A stretch of 64,000 nt of DNA from Plantago major (Eukaryota > Streptophyta > Magnoliopsida > Lamiales > Plantaginaceae): positions 58,808,843-58,872,842 of the forward strand of contig CM048840.1 of NCBI GenBank assembly GCA_026545765.1, written 5' to 3'. The first letter of the stretch is position 1. Each line of letters starts with the position of its first letter. A model generated the notes under the pieces. That model saw nothing but the letters and a program-made list of their open reading frames with translations. It did no database searches and was not told the origin of the DNA. The position numbers and the translations under genes were made by a program. Of this stretch, positions 54,907 through 64,000 are shown one piece after another.

Positions 54907-56334
54907 TTAGTGTCCCCCACATTGCATTGTGTGACAGAACTTCAGAATGCTCTCTACTTCTTCCTCTGGGATGCATCTTCTCATTATGTCGTCTATTCCT
55001 GCCTTGAAGAGGTAGGGGTCATCCCAAGAGTAAGACATGTAGTGAATTGTAAAATTCCTCTTCTCCTGCGAAGACATGTTAGAAGCAAAGGTACCTGTTG
55101 CAAGGAAATTCACAATATCGGCAAACCAAGGTTCCTCCCCAATTGCAAAGAGATGCTCATCAGGGAGGTCATCAGGGATGGGCGCAGAAGGACCAATGAT
55201 AGAAGGGTCAAGTCGGGATAAGTGGTCAGCTACCAAATTATCCTTACCACACTTGTCAACTATCTCAACATCGAACTTCTGTAACATCAGAACCCATCTA
55301 ATCAACCTAGACTTAGAGTCACTCTTGGTCATCAAGTGGCGAATAGCAGCATGGTCAGTGTGCACTACAACCTTAAACCCTTTCAAATAAGACCTGAATT
55401 TATGCAGGGCAAAAATCACAGCTAGGAACTCTTTTTCAGTGGTAGTGTAGTTCACCTGGGCCTCATTCAAGGATTTTCTAGCATAGTAGATGACATGAAA
55501 ATGCTTGTCAAATCTTTGACCTAGAATAGCGCCTATAGCAAAATTGGAAGCATCACACAAGATCTTAAAGGGAATCGACCAATCAGGGGCCATGACAGTA
55601 AGGGCTAAGACAAGCTTTTGTTTGAGCAAATGGAAAGCATCTAAACATTTTTCATCAAAAACAAAAGGAACTTCTTTGCTTAGAAGGTTGCTAAGGCACT
55701 TAGCAGTTTTTGAAATATCTTGGATAAATCTCCTATGAAACCCAACATGCCCTAAAAAACATTGAAGTTCCTTAACAGAAGTAGGGGGTGGAAGTTTCAT
55801 AATCGCATCAAGCTTTGCCTTATCAAACTCTATGCCACGTTTTGAAACAACATGACCCAGAACTATCCCTTCTCTCACCATAAAATTACTCTTTTTCCAA
55901 CTAAGGGTAAGATTACATTCTATGCATCGTTTAAGCACAAGTTCCAGTTTAACAAGGCAATCGGAAAAAGAATTCCCAAAAAGAGAAAATTAATCCATGA
56001 ATACCTCAATAAAATCCTGCACCATGTCTGAGAAGACTGAAAGCATGCAGCTCTGGAAGGTGGCTGGAGCATTGCATAACCCGAAAGGCATCCGGCGATA
56101 TGCGAAGGTCACATACAGGCAGGTGAAAGTGGTCTTCTCCTGGTCCTCCTGAGCTATCGGAATCTGGTAAAAACCTAAAAGACCATCAAGGAAACAATAG
56201 AAATCTCGCCCTGCGAGTCTGTTAAGCATCTCATCGATAAAGGGTAGGGGAAAATGATCTTTCCTAGTGGCTGTGTTAAGTCTCCTATAATCTATGCACA
56301 TGCGCCACCCAGTAGCTTTCCTCACAGGAACCAA
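54907..56334 (-). CDS. pol: Element D reverse transcriptase and RNase H
   Basis: The reverse transcriptase shows [49 protein letters not shown] and [21 protein letters not shown]. RNase H follows with [37 protein letters not shown] and [12 protein letters not shown], then [12 protein letters not shown]. This is the Athila arrangement directly upstream of the integrase. Fossil. Confidence 0.92.
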
Positions 56335-56829
56335 CTCTCCCTTATCGTTCTATTCTACTGTCACCACGGATTTCTTAGGCACCACATGGATAGGACTCGC
56401 CCACTTGCTGTCAGCTATTGGCTAGATCATGTCGTGCTCCAGAAGTTTAAGAACTTCTTTCTTCACGACTTCCTGAAAAACAGGGTTGAGTCTACGCTGG
56501 GGTTTTCTCATGGGTTTTGACCCTTCTTTTAGAGATATGCTATGGTACACCTAGTGGCACTAATCCCCTTAATGTCACCTATACTCCATCCTATGGCTGC
56601 ATAATTTCTCTTTAGGACAGCAATCAATTGGGTTTCCTCACCCTCTTTCAAGCTGGAGGATATAATCACAGGCTTAGTCTCGTTTCTCCTAAGAAGGTGT
56701 ATTTAAGGTGGGATGGAAGTTCCTTAAGCTCAGGTTTGGGTGGTTCTATCATATCCCCCTTCTCAGATTCTACAAAAATATCTGCAAACTCCCCCTAAAA
56801 AACTTCTTCAACACAATCAAGAGAACAGA
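56335..56829 (-). other. pol: Element D linker between protease and reverse transcriptase
   Basis: About 500 bases expected to encode the reverse transcriptase N-terminus. On the element strand I can see only fragmentary matches such as QEVVKKEVLKLLEHDMI. No uninterrupted frame. Confidence 0.5.
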
Positions 56830-57639
56830 CTATCTCAGAGGTTTCCCTCCTAACAGATTATCATTAGAGCCAAGAGTAAGAGCAGAATCAAGCTTATCAG
56901 TGGTAAGATGCTCAAGATAGGTAGAATATATAACATTATCAAAATCATCATCAAATTCGATTTCTACCTCAGCAATAGCATTACATTCTTCCACAGAATT
57001 AGCATTAGATTTACCTCGTGAAGGCGTCAGATCCTTGCTTATTTTCTCACCTCCGATTTCTATAGCTATCTTTCCTTCTGCTACATCCAGTTGCATCTTC
57101 ACGGTCTTCATAAACGGCCTTCCCAAAACTATCACATGTCCCTTACTGCTCGAGCTGACTTTTGTAGGGGCTAGTTCCACAAAATCGACCGGGACTAAGA
57201 AGGTGTCAACCTTGATCAAAGCATCCTCTATTATCCCCAAGGGTCGCTCCAGAGTTCTGTTAGCCATCTGAATTGTCATGTTCACCGGTTTCAGCTCCCC
57301 CAAATCGAACTCCTTGTAGAGGGCGTAAGTCATCAGATTGATGCTGGCACCAAGGTCTAACATCCCTTTGGCTACTTTATTATTCTCCATCTGGATGTTA
57401 ATCATGAAACTCCATGGATCTTTTTGCTTCACTGGCAGACCAACCACCCAATTGGCGGTTTCATGTAGAATCAGCTTCTCATTTGCCAGATACTTCGTTT
57501 TGCTGGCATTCAAATCCTTGAAGAACTTGGCGTAGACTGGGAAATTGTTTATCAACTCCAATAGTGGCAGATTAACATTGACCTTCACTAGCATAGCAAG
57601 GATAGCATTGAACTTGCTGTTATCCTTTGGCATCTTCAC
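56830..57639 (-). CDS. pol: Element D protease region
   Basis: The block has the Athila protease layout: FPVYAKFFKDLNASKTKYL, KGMLDLGASINLMTYALYKE around the active-site region, and HVIVLGRPFMKTVKMQLDVAEGK, where LGRPFM is highly typical. Processing of Gag-Pol would be its role. Fossil. Confidence 0.88.
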   Translation of the reverse strand: MKMPKDNSKFNAILAMLVKVNVNLPLLELINNFPVYAKFFKDLNASKTKYLANEKLILHETANWVVGLPVKQKDPWSFMINIQMENNKVAKGMLDLGASINLMTYALYKEFDLGELKPVNMTIQMANRTLERPLGIIEDALIKVDTFLVPVDFVELAPTKVSSSSKGHVIVLGRPFMKTVKMQLDVAEGKIAIEIGGEKISKDLTPSRGKSNANSVEECNAIAEVEIEFDDDFDNVIYSTYLEHLTTDKLDSALTLGSNDNLLGGKPLR

Positions 57640-58700
57640 TCTCCCTGGGTATGGCAGAATTCCATTGGCTGGTGGTCCAGGTGCTCAGAAAGGGTTTACT
57701 GCCTTGTGTAACTGCTGATCTATCTCCATGCTTTTCCCATCGGTTATCACTGGCTCTTCTGGCCCGTCCACCTATTCTCCTGAAACATCAATAGGACTAT
57801 CAGTAAGTTCGATCTTAGGTTTTTGTATTACCTTTCCACTACGTAGTGTCGTAGCTGCTTCTGCTTGCTCCTGCTCGACTCGGTCTTCTTCATCAGAGCG
57901 TGCCTTCCATTCCATGATAATCTCCGCTAATGCAGACATCCTATTGTTCATTTTCTCATGCTCGGCATCAGTTTGTGCTTGCCTTTCATTAAAGCTCTCA
58001 CAGAATCCAGCCATTGATTCTTCATCAATGTCGACTTCCGATTCTGAGACTTGCTGGTTCTGGACCTCTTCGATAATTGTAGTCTCATGCAGCTCGGACA
58101 GCTCCCTAATGAGCTTGTCGATCTCCTCATCCTCAGTAGCCTTGGACTGCGTTTCCTGCTCCTTGGGCTTCCTGTAATCTTTTTTTATCATCACATTTTT
58201 AGCCATTAAAGAGAAAAGCTCCTTCAGCTCAGCTGGTGTCTTCTCAGCTATTCCCTTGTTCAGCATATCAACGGATGTTTGGCTAATGTTATCCTACCCC
58301 TCAAAGAAATACATCGTGGTCTCATATTCTGAAAATCCATGATGTGGACATTCCCTCAATAGATCAGAAAACCGTTCCCATGCTTGGTCAAACCTTTCGT
58401 CACAACCTTGCTCAAACTCAGCGATCTCCGCCTCAATTCCAGAGTTAGAGAGTGCGGGAAGAATCTTCGATAGAAAGCGGTGACTACCTCGCGCCATGTC
58501 TTCAGCGAACCAGGAGGTAAGCTCAGTAGGCATTCTTTGGCATGGTACTTCAAGTTTAAAGGGAATAGCCTTGCCATCATCTTATCCTCGCTCATCTTGT
58601 GCACTGGCAAGTTCCGGACTGCGTGGGTGAGACTTTTTATAAACCCCACAACATCCTCCCCCAGCCATCCAGAAAATTGTGGCAACGAATACATTCGTCC
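57640..58700 (-). CDS. gag: Element D gag
   Basis: The capsid part (58694-58294) has FPLNLKYHAKECLLSLPPGS, LKTWREVVTAFYRRFFPHS and the ERFSDLLRECPHHGF segment, the classic Athila gag core. The C-terminal part (58266-57772) is acidic and helical, with ELSELHETTIIEEVQN and NERQAQTDAEHEKMNNRMS, and leads into the protease. Fossil; several interruptions. Confidence 0.87.
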
Positions 58701-58931
58701 TCAAGCTCGTAAGCTCTGGCTTCCTCATCCAGCACCCACTTCCCCTAGAGAGGGGGTGTAATCGATGTATTTTGACATACTGAAGTCTGAGAAGAGAAAA
58801 AACTCAACTAAAGCTTAGTTTCTATTAGTCCAGGAAACGCAAAACATAGGTGGTTCTAGCAAACAAACACAATTATCAACTCAAAAACACCACTGTAGGA
58901 GTTAACTCCCCAGCAGCGACGCCAAATTTAA
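58701..58931 (-). other. Element D untranslated leader and primer binding site
   Basis: On the element strand TTTGGCGTCGCTGCTGGGGA (about 58907-58926) lies a few bases from the 5' LTR, the Athila-type primer site. The rest is leader sequence without coding potential. Confidence 0.85.
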
Positions 58932-59740
58932 TGGGCTCAAATTAGTACTTGATAAAAATAATATAACTAAAGCAGTTGTTGTAACAAACTTTAACTATAG
59001 AATCATTCTCAAGGACCTAACTAGGCAACTATGATGTTTTCAAGTATCAAACGTAAGAGTTTGTGGTAACAGTTTTTAAAATTGAGTTTGTGATGATGAT
59101 TTAAACTAAGTAAACTAAAATGGGTTTTGAAATAGAGAGACGGGAAATAGACGCGGTAGCACTTCACAATAATCGAATACAAATCAGACCTATTGTTCAT
59201 ATGCTGTCACAGTTATTTGTCCAAAGAAAACACCCATTCAGTTTAACCAAGACATTCTTTGAAAATGTAAAGTAAGGAAATCAATCGATTGTCAGACGAT
59301 TGATTCTTAACCGCAATGGTTTTGAAGATTCGAGAAAAGATTACTTGAATTGGGGTTTTTACGAATATCGATGAAAAAGCTTAACACATGTGAACAAACC
59401 TAGGTCAAGATCCTAATTCGATTACTCCTACATTGCTACCGCATCTATCGAAAGATTAGTTACTCATAGCACAAGCAATAACATACACGATGACAATCAC
59501 AATCGAATTAAGCATGATACGAGAGATTAAGCATACAACAAAACAATCAAACACAAGATGAGAAATTGTGAAAGAAAGGGTAATTAGATTGATAATCTAA
59601 CCTCAAGATCCAAATCCGATGTCAATAGTACGATTACAAGTGAAATTCATGAAGAACTAAGGCAAGAGAAACAAAACTAGGGTTTATCTTGCTTGAGAGT
59701 GAAAAGAACGTAAGAAAAGAAGTGTTTGTAAAATGTCTAT
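58932..59740 (-). repeat. Element D 5' LTR, visible piece
   Basis: It starts TGGGCTCAAATTAGTACTTG and aligns with 39310-40110 with about 7% difference. It stops where element H begins; the rest presumably lies beyond H outside the window. Confidence 0.87.
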
Positions 59741-60913
59741 TGCGCTCAAAATTAATACTTGTAAAATAACACAAGTAGTAAAGTGGTTGTCGTAGTACAA
59801 CAAGGCTTAAACCATAGGGTCGTTCTCTCGAGGAATTGATTAGGCTAGTTCTAAGGTGTAGGCTCAAGGTGTGAGTTGTAAACAGATAGTATGGGTAAGG
59901 TTGATACTTCAAACCCCTAAAACAAATTACAATTACAAGACAAGGTAATACCTAGATCATGCAATTTCTAAAATTAAAACGAAGCAAGCGGATCTTTCAA
60001 AAGTGCTGACGCGATATAGCTAATGGTACATTGCCTACGAATGCAACAACTTTGCTATTGAAAAATCGAACCAGATACAGATTATAATTACGTATGAGTT
60101 ACGACAAAAAGCTTGTCACTAGCTATGCCCTCATCCGGATATACACTAATTAAATGTAAAGACTGATGCAAGTTCATAACGATCAAGCATGCGTTCAACA
60201 ATTTAGGTAGCAATATGTCACGTACAAGTTAATACGGCATCCACCTAACTAGTACTAATGGTCTCTGCGATCGTCAGAAAGATCAATAATGCTTCTTCGA
60301 ATTAAAAGAGAGATTGAAATCTCTAAGTGTTTACAATGCTTGGAATTGAAAATATGAAAGTAGAAGTAAGTGAAGATATGTCCCAATGTCTGATACAAAT
60401 GGTCTATTTATAAGACCAAAGAAGAAGAAATTCGAAATCATGGAAAAAACTGCCAGAAAAATGTGGGATGAATCTGTCAAAACAGGAGTCACCGCGGTGA
60501 GGTACTTTGGGGAATCCTCCTCACCGCGGTCTGGCCTTTCGGTCCGCCATTCTGTTAGTCTGGACCGCAGTGAGCCCGTTTGGATGTGGGGCTCACCGCG
60601 GTGAGCCTTGTGTCCGGGAACTCCTCCATTTTTCCCATTTTCTCCAATTTTCTCTCCCATTTCCAAACTCCATGTCACCTCTCTTGGAGTATTGGCCCAC
60701 TAACTTGGCCTTGTGGTGCTTCTAGAAGGTTTTGAAATCTTCTTTGTACTTTGATCCTCAATTTCCTTGCCAATGACGCTAAGACACCTAAAAATGCACA
60801 AAAACACACAAAAACCCAAACGTGACACGGAACAAAAAATACTAAAAAGGCTAAAAGACGCAACAAAACACGAAAAAAGGCACTAAATGAGTCGTTAAAA
60901 TATTAACACATCA
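59741..60913 (-). repeat. Element H 3' LTR
   Basis: 1173 bp from TGCGCTCAAAATTAATAC to AACACATCA. On the minus strand it starts TGATGTG and has a TATA box TTATAAATAGACC near 60401-60415. GC-rich palindromes lie upstream of it at 60488-60607. Confidence 0.85.
60488..60607. repeat. GC-rich palindrome cluster in the element H LTR (U3)
   Basis: CTCACCGCGGTGAG-type dyads occur at 60488-60502, 60518-60533, 60562-60576 and 60590-60607. The last, GGCTCACCGCGGTGAGCC, is a perfect 18 bp palindrome. They lie about 80-200 bases upstream of the minus-strand TATA box. Confidence 0.9.
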
Positions 60914-60951
60914 AACTCCCCAAATCGAACCTTTGCTCGTCCTCGAGCAAA
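60914..60951 (-). other. Element H polypurine tract and adjacent hairpin
   Basis: AACTCCCCAAATCG reads as a purine tract on the element strand. The hairpin TTTGCTCG-TCCT-CGAGCAAA at 60932-60951 is perfect. Confidence 0.85.
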
Positions 60952-62990
60952 CAACTCTAAAACCTAGAATAAGAAAAAATACATAGACACGACAAAACAC
61001 AGAAGAGTTCAATCGACAAGCTACCGGAACAAGTATTGCCAGAGATAAGCCCTTATACTGATGTAAACTTCTATCCCCTCTAACTTTGACAAGTAGCTTT
61101 GCAAAGATCACAATCTTCCATTTCAAAGTAAATAAAACTTAATCCTATCCTAGTAGTCCCTCACAAAGGAAGATAATAGTGCAACTCTCAAGTCTCTCAT
61201 CTGGAAGTGCCCAATAAATAAGGGTATTCGCTCAAGACATAACTCAGGATGGTGACAACAAACGTCACAAGCTGCCACTAATATTACTTACTTTTGTACT
61301 CAATTCAAACGAGTCAGAAAGGACTTTTTAGGAAAGGGGTCGAAATCAAATACAAGGAAATAAAATTAGCTGCCGTTCTCGTGTTTTTCTCTTTTTGCAC
61401 GTTTATTTTTCTCTCTTTTTTTTCCTTGTGCTTTGCTCTTTTTGCACAGATTTTCTATTTTTTCATTTTTTTCTATCTCAATGTTGCAAGTGTATCCCAA
61501 TAGGTTGCCTAAGATCCGTACTTTTGTACGTGTCGGTTTGGTATACACCCCCTCAACCCTCACAACATACGAGTTCCGCCCCACACTGGTTTATAGGTAC
61601 TATTTGTCATGCATTTTGGAAACAAAACCATCAACCCTCACAGGATATGCTCAATCAGCCCCGCGTTGGTTTATAGGTTGTATTTGGAAATGCCCAAGAC
61701 GATCTTACACGATCAGAAATGATCCTGGAATACAGCCCGAGATTTTTTTATTATTTTAAGAACGGCAGCATAGCAATACAAAATAATTTCGAAATCGACC
61801 ATAGCTAAAATATAGAAAGTAGTGAGCCTGAGTATGTAGTTTATAAGAATCCTCCTCCCCAAACCTGTTCCTTGGAACAGGTTCGAGAATCGAGATAACA
61901 AGTCGAAAATGTCGTTCGTCATACTTGTTTTAAAAAGAGTGCACATGTATGTGAAGTGGCGCAAGTTAAAAATAAACTTGCTCATCCTACTAGAATCACA
62001 CATTTGCCGGTACAAGATTTTATCATCGGCTTTAAGGCTTCTCACCGGCTTTTTGAGTACTAAAACAGGAAGAATTTTTATTTACAAGTGAAACTAACTA
62101 GAGTGATTTTCGAAAATTCCTTAGCACTCAGTCAGAGGCCATGTAAGATCACATCAGTAAAAAATCTTAACTAAGGCAATAGATAACTAGACTTGTTAAA
62201 AGAACTCAGGACACGACACAAAAAATTTTGACATAGGCAAAAAATTAGGCGAAAAGACTCTACTCAATTGCAATGACATAAAAGTGGCTAACATACCACC
62301 CCACATAATCGCAAAAACGAAAAATAAAAGAAAAAACACATATATACAATATATACAAGGCAGGAAATATCCGAGGCATGTAAACATATGATACAACTTC
62401 CCTCCCCAAACCTATTCGATAGCTAGGCCCTAGCATAAGGAATAAATAAAAAGGAGAAAGTTCAGAGTTATCGTCCGTAGTATGCCTCGGTCAGCATGAT
62501 CACTAAGAGGAAGGCGGACCATGGGGTCCGGAAGATGAGCCTCCTCTTTGTTGCTTCCAGTCATTCGTCTGAGCTTTGCGCATTCGCTAGGTGCTTAGTC
62601 GCCTTCTTGAATGTCCGAGTTTTCAAAAGCGAAGAGGGAAAAGTCTGTCTTCATCTTTACTACTCGGGGGCTTACTCCGGTCAGACTTGGGAGAAGGATC
62701 GCGGTCCAAGCAGAATTGAACAGTGTTCCATTCTATTTAGACCGTGGTGAGATATTCCTTCACCTAAGCTTATTATGGAGGGCCCTTAAAATTTTTTAGT
62801 TTTTTCTTAATAATAATGTAATGAAATAAATTTTAACTAAATTAAGAAGCTACCCTATGAAAGCAGTAAATCGTTCAAAATGCAACGCGGGAAATTAAAC
62901 GTGAGGTTACCTAAATGCATTCTACGTCCTACGTGCCAAGCGGTAAATCATGCTTTGGTTATAGTCGTTAGCGTCGACTCTTCCTTAGCT
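60952..62990 (-). other. Element H 3' noncoding region
   Basis: No convincing gene. It holds the conserved block with CGTACTTTTGTACG (about 61483-61620) and two more CTCCCCAAACC tracts near 61855 and 62402. The first of these is followed by a perfect hairpin AACCTGTTCC-TT-GGAACAGGTT. An 85-codon plus-strand frame at 62496-62750 has no recognisable features and is not called. Confidence 0.6.
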
Positions 62991-64000
62991 TCACTCCCTG
63001 GTGTCGTCGATGGCCTGGGCTTTCTCCGTAATGCTTCGGAACTTTCCTTGTTCCCGTCTTTGAGACCTCACCATCAGTTCCCCGACCATGTTCTCGATCC
63101 TCCTTGCCGAATTTTCCACCTCGAACCGCTTATCATTCATCTCCTGGATTTGGATCGACTGTTTGTAGAAGCGATCGGAGTTCTCCATGATCATCTTGAT
63201 CCTGCCGGCAAGATCGTCCCAGGGTGGTCTTCCCTGGCTGGCAGCTTCAATGGGTGCCTCGTTCTGTGGCGCAGGTGGAACGTAGTTCTTGTAGTTATTG
63301 TTTGAGTAACTCAACATCCTACGGTCCCCGTATTCCATTCGCTTCCTGTACGGCACGAACCCTAGGCGCCTCACTCCTTGCCTAATGACACCTCCTCCGT
63401 GAGGTTCGGGTTCATCTCCCGAGCTTGTGGAAACCTGTATATGTTAGCACCGTGCCCGGAGTTATAGCACACTCCACATTTTTCATTGGATTGCTGGGTT
63501 GGTACGGCAATGGTCACAGCCATCTTGACCTGTTGCATCTCTTCTAGCATGTGGTTGAAGTCGGGAGCCCCAACCTCTCCGGCGGCTTTGGCTTCGCCTT
63601 TTCCTTTTTCTCGGCCCCTTACACCCTTGTGTTGAGAAGCTTGTGCCAATTTGTCGATGGTAGCTTCTATCTCCTCTATTGTGCTCTGCATTATCGAGCC
63701 ACCCAAGCTCTTGTCCACAAGCATCTGTGTTGTTACGTCAAGTCCTTCATAGAATCTCTGACATAACGTCATCGTGTCAAACTGGTGGTGTGGACATTGG
63801 GCCATCTCGGGCCTCATATATGCTCTCATCATATCGCTGCTGAAAGTGGGCGATTTGACTCCTCAGGTTCGAGGTCTTCGAGTAAGGAAAGTACTTCCCC
63901 ATGAAGACCTTGTAAACATCCTCCCAAGTCCTCAGAGAGTTCTTCGGAAGGTGCAAGAGCCACGTCTTCGCGAGATCCTGCAAGCACATTGGAAACAACT
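62991..64000 (-). CDS. gag: Element H gag (Athila-like), partial at right edge
   Basis: The capsid core reads LQDLAKTWLLHLPKNSLRTW, EDVYKVFMGKYFPYSKTSNL and RSQIAHFQQRYDESIYEA, followed by CPHHQFDTMTLCQRFYEGL. A CxxC-H-type segment (KCGVCYNSGHGANI) and a helical tail with NEAPIEAASQGRPPWDD come next. These match Athila gag. The N-terminus lies beyond the window. Fossil. Confidence 0.87.

Larger units (their letters stand above)
39310..59740 (-). mobile_element. Element D: Athila-type Gypsy LTR retrotransposon (broken), carrying E, G and F
   Basis: On the minus strand: 5' LTR (58932-59740, continuing beyond H), primer site, gag, protease, reverse transcriptase, RNase H, integrase, 3' noncoding region, polypurine tract and 3' LTR (39310-40415 plus 52323-52542, split by E). 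Gag and integrase sequences are Athila-like. No env-like gene is evident. The gag-pol frame is interrupted in roughly six to ten places. About 14 differences in the first 190 aligned LTR bases suggest about 7% divergence, an old insertion of a few million years. Confidence 0.88.
59741..64000 (-). mobile_element. Element H: Athila-like element, gag only in the window (broken, runs off the right edge)
   Basis: On the minus strand the visible order is gag (from 64000 to 62991), about 2 kb of noncoding sequence, polypurine tract and 3' LTR (59741-60913). No protease, reverse transcriptase or integrase is found between gag and the 3' region, so it appears non-autonomous. The 5' LTR and target duplication lie beyond the window. 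The left flank is TCTAT. Confidence 0.8.

Noticed and set aside
62496-62750. 85-codon plus-strand open frame in element H
   Set aside because: No motif, no homologous counterpart in elements I or D, and codon pattern unlike the real genes nearby.

Overview
The window is a plant nuclear repeat cluster, probably from a eudicot with a large genome. Essentially every recognisable part is a transposable element: Copia and Gypsy LTR retrotransposons of the SIRE-like, Tat, Athila and chromovirus types, plus one Mutator-like DNA transposon. I found no convincing host protein gene, tRNA, rRNA or CRISPR array. The coding frames of the retroelements are interrupted in many places and are treated here as fossils.

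Layout. Positions 1-16009 hold element A, a very large minus-strand Copia element of SIRE type. It has gag, pol and a third, intron-bearing gene with its own promoter-like leader. A solo LTR of a related family (9302-10986, target duplication GATAT) sits inside its integrase. From 16010 to the right edge the rest reads as one nest. The oldest layer is element I, an Athila-like Gypsy element seen as LTR pieces at 16010-16575 and 38362-38581 and a 3' noncoding piece to 39309. Its LTR was split by element B (16576-38361, plus strand), a Tat-type Gypsy element with two RNase H domains and an antisense spliced gene in its 3' part. That antisense gene was split by element C (28266-35525, target duplication CGTCT), a gag-only Copia element present as a three-LTR tandem.

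Element I was also entered by element D (39310 onward, minus strand), an Athila-type element with gag-pol at 53800-58700. D's 3' LTR was entered by E (40416-52317, target duplication GGACG), a chromovirus-type solo LTR of about 3.2 kb. E was entered by G (41729-50443), a Mutator-like transposon with imperfect terminal inverted repeats. G was entered by F (42452-47793, target duplication TACTT), a non-coding LTR element with a composite LTR. D's 5' LTR runs into H (59741 onward), an Athila-like element that shows gag but no pol in the window. The I > D > E > G > F stack is five levels deep, and visible LTR divergence (D about 7%, F about 2%) agrees with this order.

Most interesting signals. 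(1) A, B and C each carry their own short motif scattered through LTRs, genes and spacers: AGATATCT in A, TCCGA/TCGGA in B, CAACATTG/CAATGTTG in C. A and B also carry an extra gene for an acidic protein with nuclear-signal-like segments and no membrane helix. This recalls sequence-specific anti-silencing systems known from plant DNA transposons and is my main candidate for an undescribed system. (2) A hairpin beside the polypurine tract recurs in Athila-like and chromovirus-like elements with paired base changes in the stem. (3) Polypurine-tract plus LTR-start modules are repeated at the edges of several unrelated elements. (4) A conserved block with a TTTT-loop hairpin is shared by three Athila-like 3' regions and, in opposite orientation, by Copia element C. 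Counts and divergences are by eye.
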